A DNA stretch of 64,000 bases from an uncultured Bacteroidales bacterium (lineage in GTDB: Bacteria > Bacteroidota > Bacteroidia > Bacteroidales > P3), in contig ONLQ01000004.1 in assembly GCA_900318665.1 (NCBI GenBank), positions 1 through 64,000 on the forward strand. Direction: 5' to 3'. Made by a program: the position numbers and the translations under genes. Below are positions 17,372-25,873 of this stretch, piece after piece; the stretch's first letter is position 1; every line of letters starts with the position of its first letter. The notes under the pieces were generated by a model. That model had not been told where the DNA came from. It worked only from the letters and a program-made list of their open reading frames with translations, and did no database searches.

Positions 17372-19480
17372 ATGGGGATAACTCCCTTGATGGTGCTATT
17401 GATGCTGCAGGCACCTCCCGACAGCATCAAGACACTACAGACGGTGACCATAACCTCGCAGAGCGAGCGAGCGGTAAGCGAGTCGCAAAACAGCAGCGAG
17501 GTGTCTGCCGAATACATAGAACGCCACCTTGCCGCCAGCCTGTCGCAAAGTCTCGAAGGCGTGGCAGGCGTGAAAGCGGCGTCGATAGGCTCCAGCCTGT
17601 CGCGCCCCACCATTCGCGGACTGGGGTTCAACCGCATGGTAGTGTCGGAAAACGGCATCAAGCACGAAAGCCAGCAGTGGGGCGACGACCACGGGCTGGA
17701 GATAGACCAGTTTGCCATAGACAAGGTAGAGGTGCTGAAAGGTCCGTCGGCATTGCTCTATGGGTCCGATGCCGTAGGCGGGGTGCTCGACATTACGAGC
17801 AACGCCATGCCGCACCACCCTTTCGAGGCCTCGGTGGCACTGTTCGGTCGCTCAAACAACGAGTCGCTCGGACTCTCGGCACGAGTAGGAGGACGCCGTG
17901 GCGGATTTTTCTACCGCGCCAACGTCACCCTTTGCGACTATGACGACTATCGCGTGCCTACCGACAGCATACAGTACTATTCCTACTGGATACGCCTTAA
18001 AGACGGGCGACTGCGCAACACTGCCGGCAACGAACTCGACGGACGGCTGACGCTGGGCTACACCAACAACGAGAATTTCCGCACCGACCTCACCGTCAGC
18101 GACGTGAACAGCCGCAGCGGTTTCTTTGCCAACGCCCACGGCATGGAGGTGCGTCTGTCGAACATAGACTACGACCGCTCGCGGCGCGACATAGACCTGC
18201 CCTATCAATGGGTGAACCATCTCAAAGTGCAGAGCCACACCCTGTGGCAGGCTGGCAACATCGGTATTACCGCCGACGTGGCATGGCAGCACAACCTGCG
18301 CGAAGAGATGAGCGAGCCTGTGGCGCACGGCTATATGCCTCGCCCTGCCGACAGCCTGGAACGACGTTTTGACAAACACACCCTCGGCGCAAACCTCGGC
18401 ATCAGCATGCCCCTCGGCCAACGCCACACGCTGCGCGCCGGAGTGCAAGGCGAATACCAGCACAACCGTCGCGGCGGCTGGGGTTTCATAATACCCGATT
18501 TCGATATGCTGACCTCTGGTGCCTACGTCACCGACCAGTGGGAGCCATCGCCATCGCTCACGCTGAACGGCGGACTGCGCTACGACATAGGACGGCTCGA
18601 CATTGGCGCCTACAGCGATTGGTTTGCCACCCCCGATGCCAACGGCACGCCGACAATGCGACAACGCTCAAGGGCGGCAAGCCGCTCGTTCGACAACCTC
18701 TGCTTCTCGCTCGGTGCCAACTGGCATGGCGACACATGGGTGGTGAAGGCCAACGCCGGCAAGGCATTCCGCATGCCCATTGCCAAAGAACTCGGCGCCA
18801 ACGGCATCAACTACCACATCTTCCGCTACGAGCAAGGCAATCCCGACCTCGCCCCCGAAGAGTCGTACCAACTGGACCTCGGCCTTGTGCGCTATCTGCT
18901 TCGCGACAATCGCCTGCTGGTGGAACTCGACCCCTACGTCAACTATTTTCCAAACTACATCTACCTCAACCCCACAGCCGAATACGAAGAGGGATTGCAA
19001 CTCTACCGCTACACGCAGACCGAGGCCCTACGCATGGGTGCCGAACTGCGTATGGTGTGGCGCGCCAGCCTTCACTGGGAGTCGGAGATACGCGGTGCCA
19101 TCTGCCACGCCACGCAACTCTCGGGACAGAAGCGCGGCTACACGCTGCCGTTTGCAACACCCCCGTCTGCCGACATCGACGCCCACTACCTCTTCGGCAA
19201 CGACGGCATGGTGTGCCTCAACCTGCACCTCGTGGCAGCGCAGAACGACATCGTGCCACCCGAGAAACCAACACCAGGCTACTGTACACTGAACCTCGGC
19301 ATCAGCCACCAATTCAAACTGCGCCACGGCGACCTGTGCGCCAATCTGCAAATCAACAACCTGCTCAACACCAAATACTACGACCACACAAGTTACTACC
19401 GTCTCATTGACGTGCCAGAGCCAGGGCGCAACATTTCAATCAACATCAATTACAAAATCAAAAAACAAGAAAAACAATGA
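17372..19480 (+). CDS. TonB-dependent outer-membrane receptor, probably for metal
   Basis: 702 residues from ATG 17372 (a TTG six bases upstream is also in frame). A short signal peptide leads into a plug domain (about 15-140) with SLEGVAGVKAASIGSSLSRP, IRGLGFNRMVV and VEVLKGPSALLYGSDAVGG. The rest is a 22-strand barrel ending in a typical terminal segment (GRNISININYKIKKQEKQ). The plug segment SQQWGDDHGLEID recalls ZnuD-like zinc receptors, and no SusC-type N-terminal extension is present. Neighbours (His/Cys-rich small protein, two DUF4625-like lipoproteins) also point to metal rather than glycan uptake. Its TGA overlaps the next ATG by four bases. Confidence 0.82.
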   Translation: MGITPLMVLLMLQAPPDSIKTLQTVTITSQSERAVSESQNSSEVSAEYIERHLAASLSQSLEGVAGVKAASIGSSLSRPTIRGLGFNRMVVSENGIKHESQQWGDDHGLEIDQFAIDKVEVLKGPSALLYGSDAVGGVLDITSNAMPHHPFEASVALFGRSNNESLGLSARVGGRRGGFFYRANVTLCDYDDYRVPTDSIQYYSYWIRLKDGRLRNTAGNELDGRLTLGYTNNENFRTDLTVSDVNSRSGFFANAHGMEVRLSNIDYDRSRRDIDLPYQWVNHLKVQSHTLWQAGNIGITADVAWQHNLREEMSEPVAHGYMPRPADSLERRFDKHTLGANLGISMPLGQRHTLRAGVQGEYQHNRRGGWGFIIPDFDMLTSGAYVTDQWEPSPSLTLNGGLRYDIGRLDIGAYSDWFATPDANGTPTMRQRSRAASRSFDNLCFSLGANWHGDTWVVKANAGKAFRMPIAKELGANGINYHIFRYEQGNPDLAPEESYQLDLGLVRYLLRDNRLLVELDPYVNYFPNYIYLNPTAEYEEGLQLYRYTQTEALRMGAELRMVWRASLHWESEIRGAICHATQLSGQKRGYTLPFATPPSADIDAHYLFGNDGMVCLNLHLVAAQNDIVPPEKPTPGYCTLNLGISHQFKLRHGDLCANLQINNLLNTKYYDHTSYYRLIDVPEPGRNISININYKIKKQEKQ

Positions 19481-19896
19481 AAAAACATATCATTCTCACA
19501 GCCATAATAACCTTTGCAGCCATCATGGTATTTGCAGCATGCTCTAAGAAAGACGACACTCCTGCCGCACCGCAAATAACTCTCACCGAGGTAGGACACG
19601 ACAATTCGTTCCGAGCCACGGCGGGCGACGACATGCATCTCGAAGCCAATATCGTGGCCGAAGGCCTAATACAGTCTATCAACGTTGAACTGCACCTCGA
19701 AGCGGGTGGCGACTACGAGATAGAACAATCCTACACCGAAGGCAAATACATAGGCATACGCAATACGGAATTTCACGAGCATATAGACATTCCTGCCGAT
19801 GCTCCTGAAGGCGAATACCATCTCCACTTCACCGTGACCGACCGCAGCGGCCAGCAAACCACCGCCACCGCTCATGTGGATATAGAACAAGAATAG
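19477..19896 (+). CDS. DUF4625-like lipoprotein A
   Basis: 139 residues with lipobox FAAC (Cys22), so an outer-membrane or periplasmic lipoprotein. The mature part is one Ig-like beta domain. It has ITLTEVGHDNSFRATAGDDMHLEANI, a ligand-rich EFHEHIDIPADAPEGEYH segment and a last strand YHLHFTVTDRSGQQ, matching the DUF4625 pattern as I know it from Bacteroidetes. Function is not established. Its ATG overlaps the TonB receptor stop (ATGA), so the two are translationally coupled and it is a likely partner of that receptor. Confidence 0.7.
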   Translation: MKKHIILTAIITFAAIMVFAACSKKDDTPAAPQITLTEVGHDNSFRATAGDDMHLEANIVAEGLIQSINVELHLEAGGDYEIEQSYTEGKYIGIRNTEFHEHIDIPADAPEGEYHLHFTVTDRSGQQTTATAHVDIEQE

Positions 19897-19907
19897 AACA
19901 CTGATTC

Positions 19908-19969
19908 CAAACACGAATTACCACGAATTATCAAAGTATTTATGACTAATTCATGGTAATTCGTGTTTG
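19908..19969. repeat. Long inverted repeat between the two DUF4625-like genes
   Basis: CAAACACGAATTACCA (19908-19923) pairs perfectly with 19954-19969 over 16 bp. After one mismatch, GAATTA (19925-19930) pairs with TAATTC (19947-19952), giving about 22 bp in total with a 16-nt apical loop. The arms are made of the word ACACGAATT. A run of A rather than T follows on the plus strand, so it is not a standard plus-strand terminator. Confidence 0.7.
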
Positions 19970-19987
19970 ATAAAAAAAAGTCAATAA

Positions 19988-20449
19988 ATGAAAACACGAA
20001 ACATCATCTTGATAGCGCTGTCGTGCCTCTTGGCAGCCTGCCAGCCCGACGAGCGCGACATGGACAAGCCCTGCATCATTGACTACGGCAACGCCACCTG
20101 CCCCGCCGACTGCGAGACATTCAACCTTAGTGACACAATCCATTTCTGCTACCGCTTTACCGACAACGAGGAACTTGGCAACTACAACATCGAGATACAC
20201 AACAACTTCGACCATCACACCCACAGCACCTCGGCGGCAGACTGCGAGCAGGAGGCCGAGAAAACGCCCGTCAACCCGTGGCACTACAACAAGGACTTTT
20301 CCATTCCGGGCGGCAACAACGACTACACAGCACGAATAGACATTCCCATTCCCGCCGATGCCGACCCCGGCGACTACCATTTCATGACACGCCTCACCGA
20401 TGCCGCCGGCTGGCAGCAGTTGCGCTCGGTGGCAATAAGGCTGATGTAG
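19988..20449 (+). CDS. DUF4625-like lipoprotein B with His cluster
   Basis: 153 residues, lipobox LAAC (Cys18). The mature part resembles the preceding lipoprotein (a shared IDIPIPADADPGDYHF segment against IDIPADAPEGEYHL), so the two arose by duplication. It adds a dense ligand loop HNNFDHHTHS (His71, 76, 77, 79) and five cysteines (29, 38, 42, 54, 85) after the lipid-anchored one. This looks able to bind a metal ion, most plausibly zinc or copper (inference). It lies 91 bp after lipoprotein A, across the long inverted repeat, and closes the locus. Confidence 0.68.
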   Translation: MKTRNIILIALSCLLAACQPDERDMDKPCIIDYGNATCPADCETFNLSDTIHFCYRFTDNEELGNYNIEIHNNFDHHTHSTSAADCEQEAEKTPVNPWHYNKDFSIPGGNNDYTARIDIPIPADADPGDYHFMTRLTDAAGWQQLRSVAIRLM

Positions 20450-20491
20450 GCAAGAGCAACCATAAAAGCAATAAATACAGGCCGATGGCGT

Positions 20492-20499
20492 TATTTTTG
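20492..20499 (+). promoter_or_regulatory. -7 element (TATTTTTG)
   Basis: TATTTTTG followed by C, 30 bp before the ATG at 20530. It separates the TIGR02757 gene from the upstream lipoprotein locus. Confidence 0.55.
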
Positions 20500-20529
20500 C
20501 TGGATTGTAAATAATTCAAAACCTATAAG

Positions 20530-21279
20530 ATGCCCGTTACCAAAGAAACCATTGCCTTGCTACGGCAGTATGCCGACACCTATGAAACCGCCGATTTCAT
20601 TGTTGGCGACCCATCGTGGTGGATGCACCAGGTGGAGGGGAATGAGAACCAAGAGGCCACGGCCTTTGTGGCATCGTGCCTCAGTTACGGCAGCCGCCAG
20701 CAGTTCATGAAACGCATTGGGTGGCTGCTGGAATGTGCCGACGGCAATATGGACCAATGGATACGTGGCGGTAGCTTTGAGCGTCACATTCTCTGCGGCA
20801 GTGGCGAATGTCTCTACAGGCTCTACACCCACGACACTTTCAACCATTTTCTGAAAGCCTACCGCCATCTGATGGACACCCACGGAACGCTTGGTGCCTA
20901 TGTAAAGGCACGAGCCCACACAGGGATAGAGGCCATTGAAGCCATCTGCACCTACTTTTCGGAACAAGGCGTAGAACAGATAGTGCCAAAAAACACCCTA
21001 TCGGCGTGCAAACGAGTTTGCATGTTCCTGCGCTGGATGGCGCGCAACAACTCGCCAGTCGATATAGGACTGTGGAACCATTTTATTGACCCTCGCACCC
21101 TCATTATGCCTCTGGACACCCATGTGCTGCAGCAGTCGGTGCGTCTAGGCCTGCTCACAACATCTACCGCCAGCATGGCAACGGCACGACGACTGACGGC
21201 AGTCCTCGCCGAGGTGTTCCCCGACGACCCGCTGCGTGGCGACTTCGCCTTGTTTGGCTACGGCGTCAACAATCAGTAA
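20530..21279 (+). CDS. TIGR02757 (DUF2400) family protein
   Basis: 249 residues, soluble, all-alpha. The C-terminal half carries the family signature: MFLRWMARNN, VDIGLWNHFIDPRTLIMPLDTHV, and a close at DDPLRGDFALFGYGVNN. The pattern resembles HhH-type DNA glycosylase folds, but no activity is established for this family. Its last 14 bases overlap the convergent asparagine-synthase-like gene, so the 3' ends of the two mRNAs are complementary. Confidence 0.85.
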   Translation: MPVTKETIALLRQYADTYETADFIVGDPSWWMHQVEGNENQEATAFVASCLSYGSRQQFMKRIGWLLECADGNMDQWIRGGSFERHILCGSGECLYRLYTHDTFNHFLKAYRHLMDTHGTLGAYVKARAHTGIEAIEAICTYFSEQGVEQIVPKNTLSACKRVCMFLRWMARNNSPVDIGLWNHFIDPRTLIMPLDTHVLQQSVRLGLLTTSTASMATARRLTAVLAEVFPDDPLRGDFALFGYGVNNQ

Positions 21280-22813
21280 AACAACGATGGAGATACCAGT
21301 CGCGCAACACCTCATTAGAGGATAGCGGCTGGTGGTGCGACGAATAGACACCCGCACGGCGCAGTTCGTCGATAAGAGGCTGCACCATGATATCCTCGCC
21401 CGTGGCACTTGTAGCGTGCGTCATACGCGACACTATGGCGTTGGGCAGATGGCGTTTGAGCCAAAGACGGAAATACGATGCCGGAACCACGGCCTTGCCA
21501 TCGGCACGAGGGAAATCGACGCCATGTTTCTGAAAAACCTCGTGGGCATATTGTTCGTACAGCCTGCACGCATACAACTGGCTATAGGACAGCGTGCGGA
21601 AAAACTGCAGCAACGCTTTGTCCCAGAAAGGCAGACGGAGACCCAAGCCGAAATGCTCATAGACGCGTGCCGAATTGACAATCTGCTGCGCCTGACGGTG
21701 CTGCATGATGAAATCCTGATAGACCGATACCGGTGTATAGCCTTGGTTCAAAAGCCGCTCACAGTGGTGCTCCATCCACTTGTAGAGTCTGAAACTCGCC
21801 TTGTATTCAAAACTCCTATAGACCATGGCGCGAGCCATTTGGCTTGCGGTGCTATTGATGGCGATGCCGCCCTTGGCTAAATGGCTGCCAGCAAGCGAGT
21901 CGGCCGAATGGCCAGGCACCACCACGGCATCTTGCGACACCAATCCCTGGCGCAAAAGATAGCGCATGGCCATATACTCAAAAAGCCATACAAAATTGGT
22001 GTAGCCGCCAAGATGACGATAATAGCGGCGGAAATCCTCGTCGGCATAGATTTCGGGCGTAAACACCTCTTGACTGGAGGCATCGACAAAATGATAGTCG
22101 AAACCCAAAGTCGCCGCCACACGGCGTGCCACCGCCTCCTCGTTGCTGCCAGGCATTCCCACATTGAAGCAGACCACATTACTTATGCCGAGAGCCTTGA
22201 GATGGCAGGCGATAAGACGCGAGTCGTAGCCTCCGCTCAAGGGCACCACCACAGGGCGGTTGGACAGCGAGAGCGACAAATTGGCAAAAGCCACATCCAT
22301 TGCCTCGCTCAAGGGGGACACTGTGGAGGGGTGTTCGTCGGAGGCTTGGCATAAATGGCTGTAATAGGACACATAGCCTATTTGCTGGTCAAATCCAATC
22401 TGGTCAAAACAAACAATCGTTCCCGCCTCAACCTGAGAGACACGCTTGTCGAGCGTGCTGCCGGGGAAAGTTGCCGCCGAAGCCTTATATACCATTGCCG
22501 ACGTCTCATCAAGCACAAAAGGCGACGGAGCCAAAGGATAAGGGGTATCGGCAATGCCCTCGGACGAATAGAACAGCGGTATGCTCCGCATACGGTCCAC
22601 GGCTATGGCACTCCATCTTTCGCGCGCCACAACCACGGCAAAAAGACCTTCGGCAGCCTCAAGTTTCCAACGCAGATAGTTCACATTTTTAGACTCAGCA
22701 AAATAGCGTGCCATGTCGTCGCCACTCAACATTCTGCCGTCAACCACAATGTAGCCACGAACGCTGACACCGTCTATGGTGTGCCACAAAGGTGATGTGA
22801 GATAGGTTTTCAT
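21266..22813 (-). CDS. Asparagine-synthase-like ATP-dependent amide/amidine-forming enzyme
   Basis: 515 residues. The C-terminal half (from about 190) is an AsnB-type PP-loop synthetase with VVPLSGGYDSRLIA and a later ELSK-like active-site region. The N-terminal half keeps the remnants of a class II glutaminase fold (EGLFAVVVARERW, DRMRSIPLFYSS) but starts MKTYLTSPLW, without the catalytic N-terminal Cys. It therefore cannot use glutamine in the usual way and may use free ammonia or an amine substrate. It starts 4 bp inside the flippase stop (ATGA), so both act together, plausibly on an exported glycan or peptide. The true product is unknown. Confidence 0.72.
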   Translation of the reverse strand: MKTYLTSPLWHTIDGVSVRGYIVVDGRMLSGDDMARYFAESKNVNYLRWKLEAAEGLFAVVVARERWSAIAVDRMRSIPLFYSSEGIADTPYPLAPSPFVLDETSAMVYKASAATFPGSTLDKRVSQVEAGTIVCFDQIGFDQQIGYVSYYSHLCQASDEHPSTVSPLSEAMDVAFANLSLSLSNRPVVVPLSGGYDSRLIACHLKALGISNVVCFNVGMPGSNEEAVARRVAATLGFDYHFVDASSQEVFTPEIYADEDFRRYYRHLGGYTNFVWLFEYMAMRYLLRQGLVSQDAVVVPGHSADSLAGSHLAKGGIAINSTASQMARAMVYRSFEYKASFRLYKWMEHHCERLLNQGYTPVSVYQDFIMQHRQAQQIVNSARVYEHFGLGLRLPFWDKALLQFFRTLSYSQLYACRLYEQYAHEVFQKHGVDFPRADGKAVVPASYFRLWLKRHLPNAIVSRMTHATSATGEDIMVQPLIDELRRAGVYSSHHQPLSSNEVLRDWYLHRCFTDC

Positions 22814-24078
22814 AGGCTGCGTTCGTAACGTTTAAGAATGGAACGATACCAGAAAAGTTTGACCAAAATCGTGACGGCGGCGATGGAGAAAAACAGCCCT
22901 ACGGTGAGTATGGGAGAGCCGAGAGCGACGCCCACAAAGAGCGCCACCACCTGCAATGCCACGCACGCAACCACAAAGACGAGCGAGCCACGCTGGCGGT
23001 CGAAAATGTCGGGTATGAAGTTGATGGCGTTGTCTATCAACACCATGAAAAGCCACGGCAGCATAACGCGGATATAGTGGCCCACCTCGGTCCATTCGCT
23101 CCCCAGCAGCCAGCCACACAGCCACGGCAGCACAAAATACAATGCCGCAAAGCAAGGCAGAGCCACCGCAGCAGCCCATATCACATACTGACGGCAGATA
23201 TAGGCCGCTGGCCTACGCTGCTGCACCAGCAGCGAGGTGCGCTGATAGAACACCTGACTGAGCGAGACACAGATGATGTTGATGGGGCTGAACGAGAGCG
23301 TCAGCGCCATGCCCAACAGACCCACAGTAGAGAGGCCGAAGGCTGGCGACATGACGAGCAACGGCAGATTGCCCGCAAGGTTGCCTATCAGCGATTTGGG
23401 CAGGCTGAAGAAAGGGAAATTGCGATAGCGGCGCATGGCATATCTCACACCGCGACGCTCTACGCTGAACAGCGGCGCAAGCATACGGCGTGGCAGACGT
23501 GCCATAGTGATGGCGAGGGACAGCAACGGCGCAATGACCGAGGCATAGACCAATCCCAAGCCGAAATGGACATATCCGCTGCCGACCTTCATGCCGGCAT
23601 TGAGCAGCGACTGGTCAACCTGATAGGTAGAAACACGGTCGAAACGCCGCTGACGCACCAGCCAGAAGCGCATCAATGCCCACAACGACAGCCCCGCCAC
23701 ATAGAACGGCATAAGCCATAGGACATCGGCCAGACGTGGGGCATCGAACAGCGAGGCAACGCCGTCGGCAAACGGCAGCGCCAGCACGCAAAGCGCCAGC
23801 ACTATGCACAGCCACGGCAGCGCCGAATGGACACACCATGCCGCCTGCCGATGACTGCGCGGCAACGGCACGGCATACTCATACTGCGCGGTGGCAAACA
23901 ACGCGAGTATGCCACCAATGGTTAGGAACAGGTTGAAGAGACCGAAATCGTCGGTAGAGAAGAGGCGCGTGAGAAGCGGATAGATGAGCAGCGCGACAGC
24001 CTGCGCCAACACATTGGCAGAGAGCAGCCGCGAGGTGTCGCGGAAGAGCGAGGTGCGTAATATGGAGCCTATGCGCAT
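22810..24078 (-). CDS. Wzx-like polysaccharide flippase (MOP superfamily)
   Basis: 422 residues with about twelve membrane helices. It starts MRIGSILRTSLFRDTSRLLSANVLAQ, the standard entry of oligosaccharide flippases, followed by LLTRLFSTDDFGLFNLFLTI. It would move a lipid-linked sugar across the inner membrane. No glycosyltransferase or polymerase lies next to it, only the asparagine-synthase-like gene whose ATG overlaps its stop. This two-gene arrangement is unusual for a glycan locus. No TAnnTTTG promoter is seen in the short gap after the upstream terminator. Confidence 0.82.
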   Translation of the reverse strand: MRIGSILRTSLFRDTSRLLSANVLAQAVALLIYPLLTRLFSTDDFGLFNLFLTIGGILALFATAQYEYAVPLPRSHRQAAWCVHSALPWLCIVLALCVLALPFADGVASLFDAPRLADVLWLMPFYVAGLSLWALMRFWLVRQRRFDRVSTYQVDQSLLNAGMKVGSGYVHFGLGLVYASVIAPLLSLAITMARLPRRMLAPLFSVERRGVRYAMRRYRNFPFFSLPKSLIGNLAGNLPLLVMSPAFGLSTVGLLGMALTLSFSPINIICVSLSQVFYQRTSLLVQQRRPAAYICRQYVIWAAAVALPCFAALYFVLPWLCGWLLGSEWTEVGHYIRVMLPWLFMVLIDNAINFIPDIFDRQRGSLVFVVACVALQVVALFVGVALGSPILTVGLFFSIAAVTILVKLFWYRSILKRYERSL

Positions 24079-24092
24079 CGGCAGCCTTCTCT

Positions 24093-24134
24093 AAAAAAAG
24101 CCAGGGTGCGGCGGCAGCCACATCCCCGGCTTTT
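24093..24134 (-). terminator. Intrinsic terminator of the peptide transporter gene
   Basis: On the minus strand AAAAGCCGGGGATG pairs imperfectly with CACCCTGGCTTTT, followed by a run of seven U from 24100 down to 24094. It sits 26 bp after the stop of the transporter at 24160, before the flippase. Confidence 0.75.
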
Positions 24135-24159
24135 ACTATAGTCAAAAGTTATACAGCAA

Positions 24160-25731
24160 TTACTGTTTCTCGGAGGTGATGCGCTCCAGCCATTTGAGCA
24201 TGCCGAACATAACGATACCGGCAATGAGGCAGATGGCGAGGAAGAAAGCCCATGTCATCCAAAGACTGGGCAACTTGTTGAACAAGATGGGTCCAATCAT
24301 GATGAGCAGGTTGCCAACAGCCGTAGCGGTGAGCCACAGACCCTGGCAGATACCCTGGATGTGTTTCGGGGCAATCTTGGAGACGAAACTCAGACCCAGA
24401 GGGCTGATGAAGAGTTCGGCCACGGTGAGGAAGAAGTAGGTGACAATCAGAACCCATGCGCCAGCCTTCATACTGCTGATGGTAGCAGCGTCCTGAGCCA
24501 TGAAGGCGGTGCCCGAAGGATAGCCAACCACCATGCTGAAAATCATAAGGAACAGGTAGGCGCAGCCAGCGAAGAACATACCCAGAACGATTTTCTTAGG
24601 CGTGGAGAATTTGCGGCCCCAAGCGGTGCCGAAAAGCCACATGATGACAGGAGTGAGCAGAATGACCAATGCGGGGTTGAGGAACTGCCACACCTCGGGA
24701 GCAACGCTATCGGAATTGACAAAGTTGCGGGCGAAAAGCGACAGCGACTGTCCGTTCTGGTGGAACGACATCCAGAAGAACACGCAGATAGCCAGCACGG
24801 CATAGAGGCCAGCCATACGCTGTTTGATGTCCTTTGCCATAGCGGCTTTCTCTTCGGCAGAGTATTCCACAGCAACTTTCTCGGCCTTCTTGGCAGGAGC
24901 GGGGAACTGATTTTTGAAAATCAAGAAGATTGCGAACGAAATCAGCATGGCGGCAACAGAGGCGATGAAACTATAGTGAACGCCAGTGTTAAAGACCTGC
25001 AGATAGTTCTCGCAGGCAGCCATCAAATTGTTGGGGTCGAAATTGCTGTTGTTCTCGGTCATCCAGGTCACCAGGTTAGCCTGCTGAGTGGCATCCATAC
25101 CGGTGGCATCGTTGATGTACTGATGGCAGAGAGCGGGAAGGTCGGAGTTGTAGGTCATTCCGTTGCGACCCAGCCACCACTGACGCAGCGAGGGAGCCAC
25201 GAAAGGAGCCAGCACGCCGCCAATGTTAATGAACACATAGAAAATCTGGAAACCAGGGTCGCGCTTGCTCTGAGCCTCGGCCAGTGCCTCGGGACCTTTC
25301 TTGGCAGCCTCGGCCTCGAGGTTGTCGTACATCTGACCAACGATAGCCTGCAGGTTGCCCTTGAACAGACCGTTACCAGCAGCAATGACGAGCAGTGCCA
25401 CGCAGGTTACAACCAGGACCATGGTCTTGCTGGCAGCATCGACGGCCAAGGGGATAGACAGCACGATGTAGCCTATTGCCATGGTGATAAGGCCAGCCAT
25501 GATGGTGCCTTTGTAGTTCTGCAGTTTGTCGGCAACAATACCGCCAGGCAGAGCCATCACGTAGATGGAGAAATAGAAAACAGCGTAAATAAGCGCAGCC
25601 GTCTCATCGGGAATACCGAATTTGGAGCAGAGGAACAGCAGCAGCACCGCGTTCATGATGTAATAGCCAAAACGCTCGCCCATATTGCTAAGTGCGGCGG
25701 CTATCAATCCTTTTGGATGTCCTTTAAACAT
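24160..25731 (-). CDS. POT/PTR family proton-coupled peptide transporter
   Basis: 523 residues, twelve or more membrane helices, inner membrane. The N-terminus has GLIAAALSNMGERFGYY, the E-R-F-x-Y-Y motif (ExxERFxYY type) that couples proton and substrate in POT carriers, followed by KGTIMAGLITMAIGY. A Pro/Lys-rich cytosolic loop lies at about 275-300. It imports di- or tripeptides by family function. Monocistronic, with promoter 25788 and terminator 24093. Confidence 0.9.
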   Translation of the reverse strand: MFKGHPKGLIAAALSNMGERFGYYIMNAVLLLFLCSKFGIPDETAALIYAVFYFSIYVMALPGGIVADKLQNYKGTIMAGLITMAIGYIVLSIPLAVDAASKTMVLVVTCVALLVIAAGNGLFKGNLQAIVGQMYDNLEAEAAKKGPEALAEAQSKRDPGFQIFYVFINIGGVLAPFVAPSLRQWWLGRNGMTYNSDLPALCHQYINDATGMDATQQANLVTWMTENNSNFDPNNLMAACENYLQVFNTGVHYSFIASVAAMLISFAIFLIFKNQFPAPAKKAEKVAVEYSAEEKAAMAKDIKQRMAGLYAVLAICVFFWMSFHQNGQSLSLFARNFVNSDSVAPEVWQFLNPALVILLTPVIMWLFGTAWGRKFSTPKKIVLGMFFAGCAYLFLMIFSMVVGYPSGTAFMAQDAATISSMKAGAWVLIVTYFFLTVAELFISPLGLSFVSKIAPKHIQGICQGLWLTATAVGNLLIMIGPILFNKLPSLWMTWAFFLAICLIAGIVMFGMLKWLERITSEKQ

Positions 25732-25787
25732 GTTTGTAAGATTTTGGTTAGTACTTTATTGAATGTTTAGTTTTTTCTAACAACTTG

Positions 25788-25795
25788 CAAATTTA
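25788..25795 (-). promoter_or_regulatory. -7 element (TAAATTTG)
   Basis: Minus-strand TAAATTTG followed by CAA, 56 bp upstream of the transporter ATG at 25731. It is divergent from the promoter at 25840. Confidence 0.55.
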
Positions 25796-25839
25796 CATAT
25801 TTTAATTGAATTTTGTATAACCATGAGGCGATAAAATCG

Positions 25840-25847
25840 TATTTTTG
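25840..25847 (+). promoter_or_regulatory. -7 element (TATTTTTG)
   Basis: TATTTTTG followed by CA, 26 bp upstream of the ATG at 25874, with TTTG at 25812-25815 as a possible -33 element. Drives tsaC and probably the next gene. Confidence 0.6.
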
Positions 25848-25873
25848 CACAAAAATAGACATTATCGCTCTAT

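Noticed and set aside
21266..24078. Lasso-peptide biosynthesis cluster
   Set aside because: An AsnB-like enzyme and an exporter-type protein are present, but there is no precursor peptide, B-protein protease or PqqD-like gene nearby.
24361..25770. Plus-strand frame (about 469 codons) across the peptide transporter
   Set aside because: The minus strand encodes a clear POT transporter with the ERFGYY motif. The plus frame is a shadow.
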